Shown in pieces: positions 7,400-8,085 of a DNA stretch of 8,085 nt. The stretch spans positions 1-8,085 of the forward strand of contig JASLBO010000150.1 of NCBI GenBank assembly GCA_030146605.1. The letters run 5' to 3'. Position numbers and translations under genes: made by a program. The notes below the pieces were generated by a model that was not told the DNA's origin, did no database searches, and worked only from the letters and a program-made list of their open reading frames with translations. The stretch comes from Sphingomonas sp. (GTDB lineage: Bacteria; Pseudomonadota; Alphaproteobacteria; Sphingomonadales; Sphingomonadaceae). Position 1 is the stretch's first letter, and the number at the start of each line of letters is the position of its first letter.

Positions 7400-8085
7400 A
7401 TGGCCGTGGCAGGGGAACCGAGCGCGAAGGAAATGCGGCTGGTGATCAGCGCTTCGTCGCTGGGCACCGTGTTCGAATGGTATGATTTCTTCATTTACGG
7501 GACGCTGGCCGCATCGGGGATCATCGGCCGCGCGTTCTTCCCGGCCGGCAACGAAGTGCTCCAGACCCTGCTCGCCTGGGCCGGCTTCGCGGTGGGCTTC
7601 GGCTTCCGGCCGCTCGGCGCCGTGCTGTTCGGCTATCTCGGCGACAAGCTCGGGCGCAAATACACCTTCCTCGTCACGATCACGCTGATGGGGGTGGCGA
7701 CCGCGGGCGTGGGGCTGGTGCCGAGCTATGCCGCGATCGGGATGGCCGCGCCGGTGCTGATCATCCTGCTGCGCATCGCGCAGGGGCTGGCGCTCGGCGG
7801 CGAATATGGCGGCGCGGCGATCTATGTCGCCGAACATTCGCCTGCCGGTCGCTCGGGTTTCCACACCAGCTTCATCCAGGCGAGCGTGGTCGGCGGGTTC
7901 ATCCTCAGCCTCGCCGTGGTGCTGATGTTCAAGGCGATGGTGTCCGATGCCGACTGGACCGCGTGGGGCTGGCGGATGCCGTTCCTGTTCTCGATCCTGC
8001 TGCTCGCAGTATCGCTGTGGATGCGCCTCAAGCTGTCGGAGAGCCCGGTCTTCAAGGCGATGAAGGAGGCGGGCGAGACCACCGC
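7400..8085 (+). CDS. MFS transporter, metabolite:H+ symporter family (partial)
   Basis: The first 228 codons are present and the gene continues past the window. It encodes an inner-membrane major facilitator. The pattern matches the metabolite:H+ symporter group (ProP, KgtP and ShiA relatives): GTVFEWYDFFIYGTLA in helix 1 (residues 22-37), the loop motif GYLGDKLGRKYTF (78-90) between helices 2 and 3, and RIAQGLALGGEYGGA (125-139) in helix 4. Hydrophobic spans near 14-42, 57-80, 89-108, 113-140, 158-182 and 193-212 give the expected first six helices. WGWRMPFLFS (about 191-200) is typical of the family's helix 6. Known members carry proline/betaine, alpha-ketoglutarate, shikimate, citrate or other small organic compounds with protons; the substrate cannot be told from this half. 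No linked enzyme gene is present to suggest one. The gene is divergent from ybiI and has a strong ribosome binding site, so it is probably transcribed alone or leads a downstream operon. Confidence 0.92.
   Translation, partial: MAVAGEPSAKEMRLVISASSLGTVFEWYDFFIYGTLAASGIIGRAFFPAGNEVLQTLLAWAGFAVGFGFRPLGAVLFGYLGDKLGRKYTFLVTITLMGVATAGVGLVPSYAAIGMAAPVLIILLRIAQGLALGGEYGGAAIYVAEHSPAGRSGFHTSFIQASVVGGFILSLAVVLMFKAMVSDADWTAWGWRMPFLFSILLLAVSLWMRLKLSESPVFKAMKEAGETT

Overview
The window is high-GC, densely coded bacterial chromosome. Its gene order (metF followed by a methionine synthase split into two genes), GC-rich codon use and the style of its intergenic palindromes point to an alphaproteobacterium, most likely a sphingomonad (Sphingomonas or a relative). 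That placement is inference from protein resemblance and layout; no marker gene such as rRNA is present.

Positions 1-4114 (+ strand) hold a methyl-cycle block: the 3' end of metF, then a two-gene cobalamin-dependent methionine synthase. The first gene carries the homocysteine/zinc domain. The second carries the folate, cobalamin and reactivation domains. MetF makes 5-methyl-tetrahydrofolate, and the two MetH parts together pass its methyl group to homocysteine. Both gaps in this block are filled by large GC-rich inverted repeats of two related types.

Positions 4101-4876 (- strand) hold two small genes. A GFA/CENP-V-type zinc protein converges on metH and overlaps its end by 14 bp. Upstream of it lies a 99-residue two-repeat lectin that closely resembles the fucose-binding RSL/BambL beta-propeller lectins. 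A perfect 9-bp inverted repeat between them overlaps a plausible promoter for the GFA gene. The lectin is the most distinctive gene in the window.

Positions 4877-5086 are a divergent intergenic region between the lectin and an ABC-F ATPase of the YheS type (5087-6952, +). The ATPase gene is followed by a short hairpin repeat and a convergent YbiI-type DksA/TraR zinc-finger gene (7018-7281, -). A divergent promoter region then leads to an MFS symporter of the metabolite:H+ family (7400 onward, +), which runs off the end of the window.

Most of the window is ordinary housekeeping or conserved accessory sequence. I see no CRISPR array, tRNA, rRNA, insertion sequence, phage gene or defence system, and no gap longer than about 210 bases. 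The points worth a second look are the lectin and its regulatory surroundings, the split synthase with repeats in its gaps, and a possibly near-leaderless start of the ABC-F gene.
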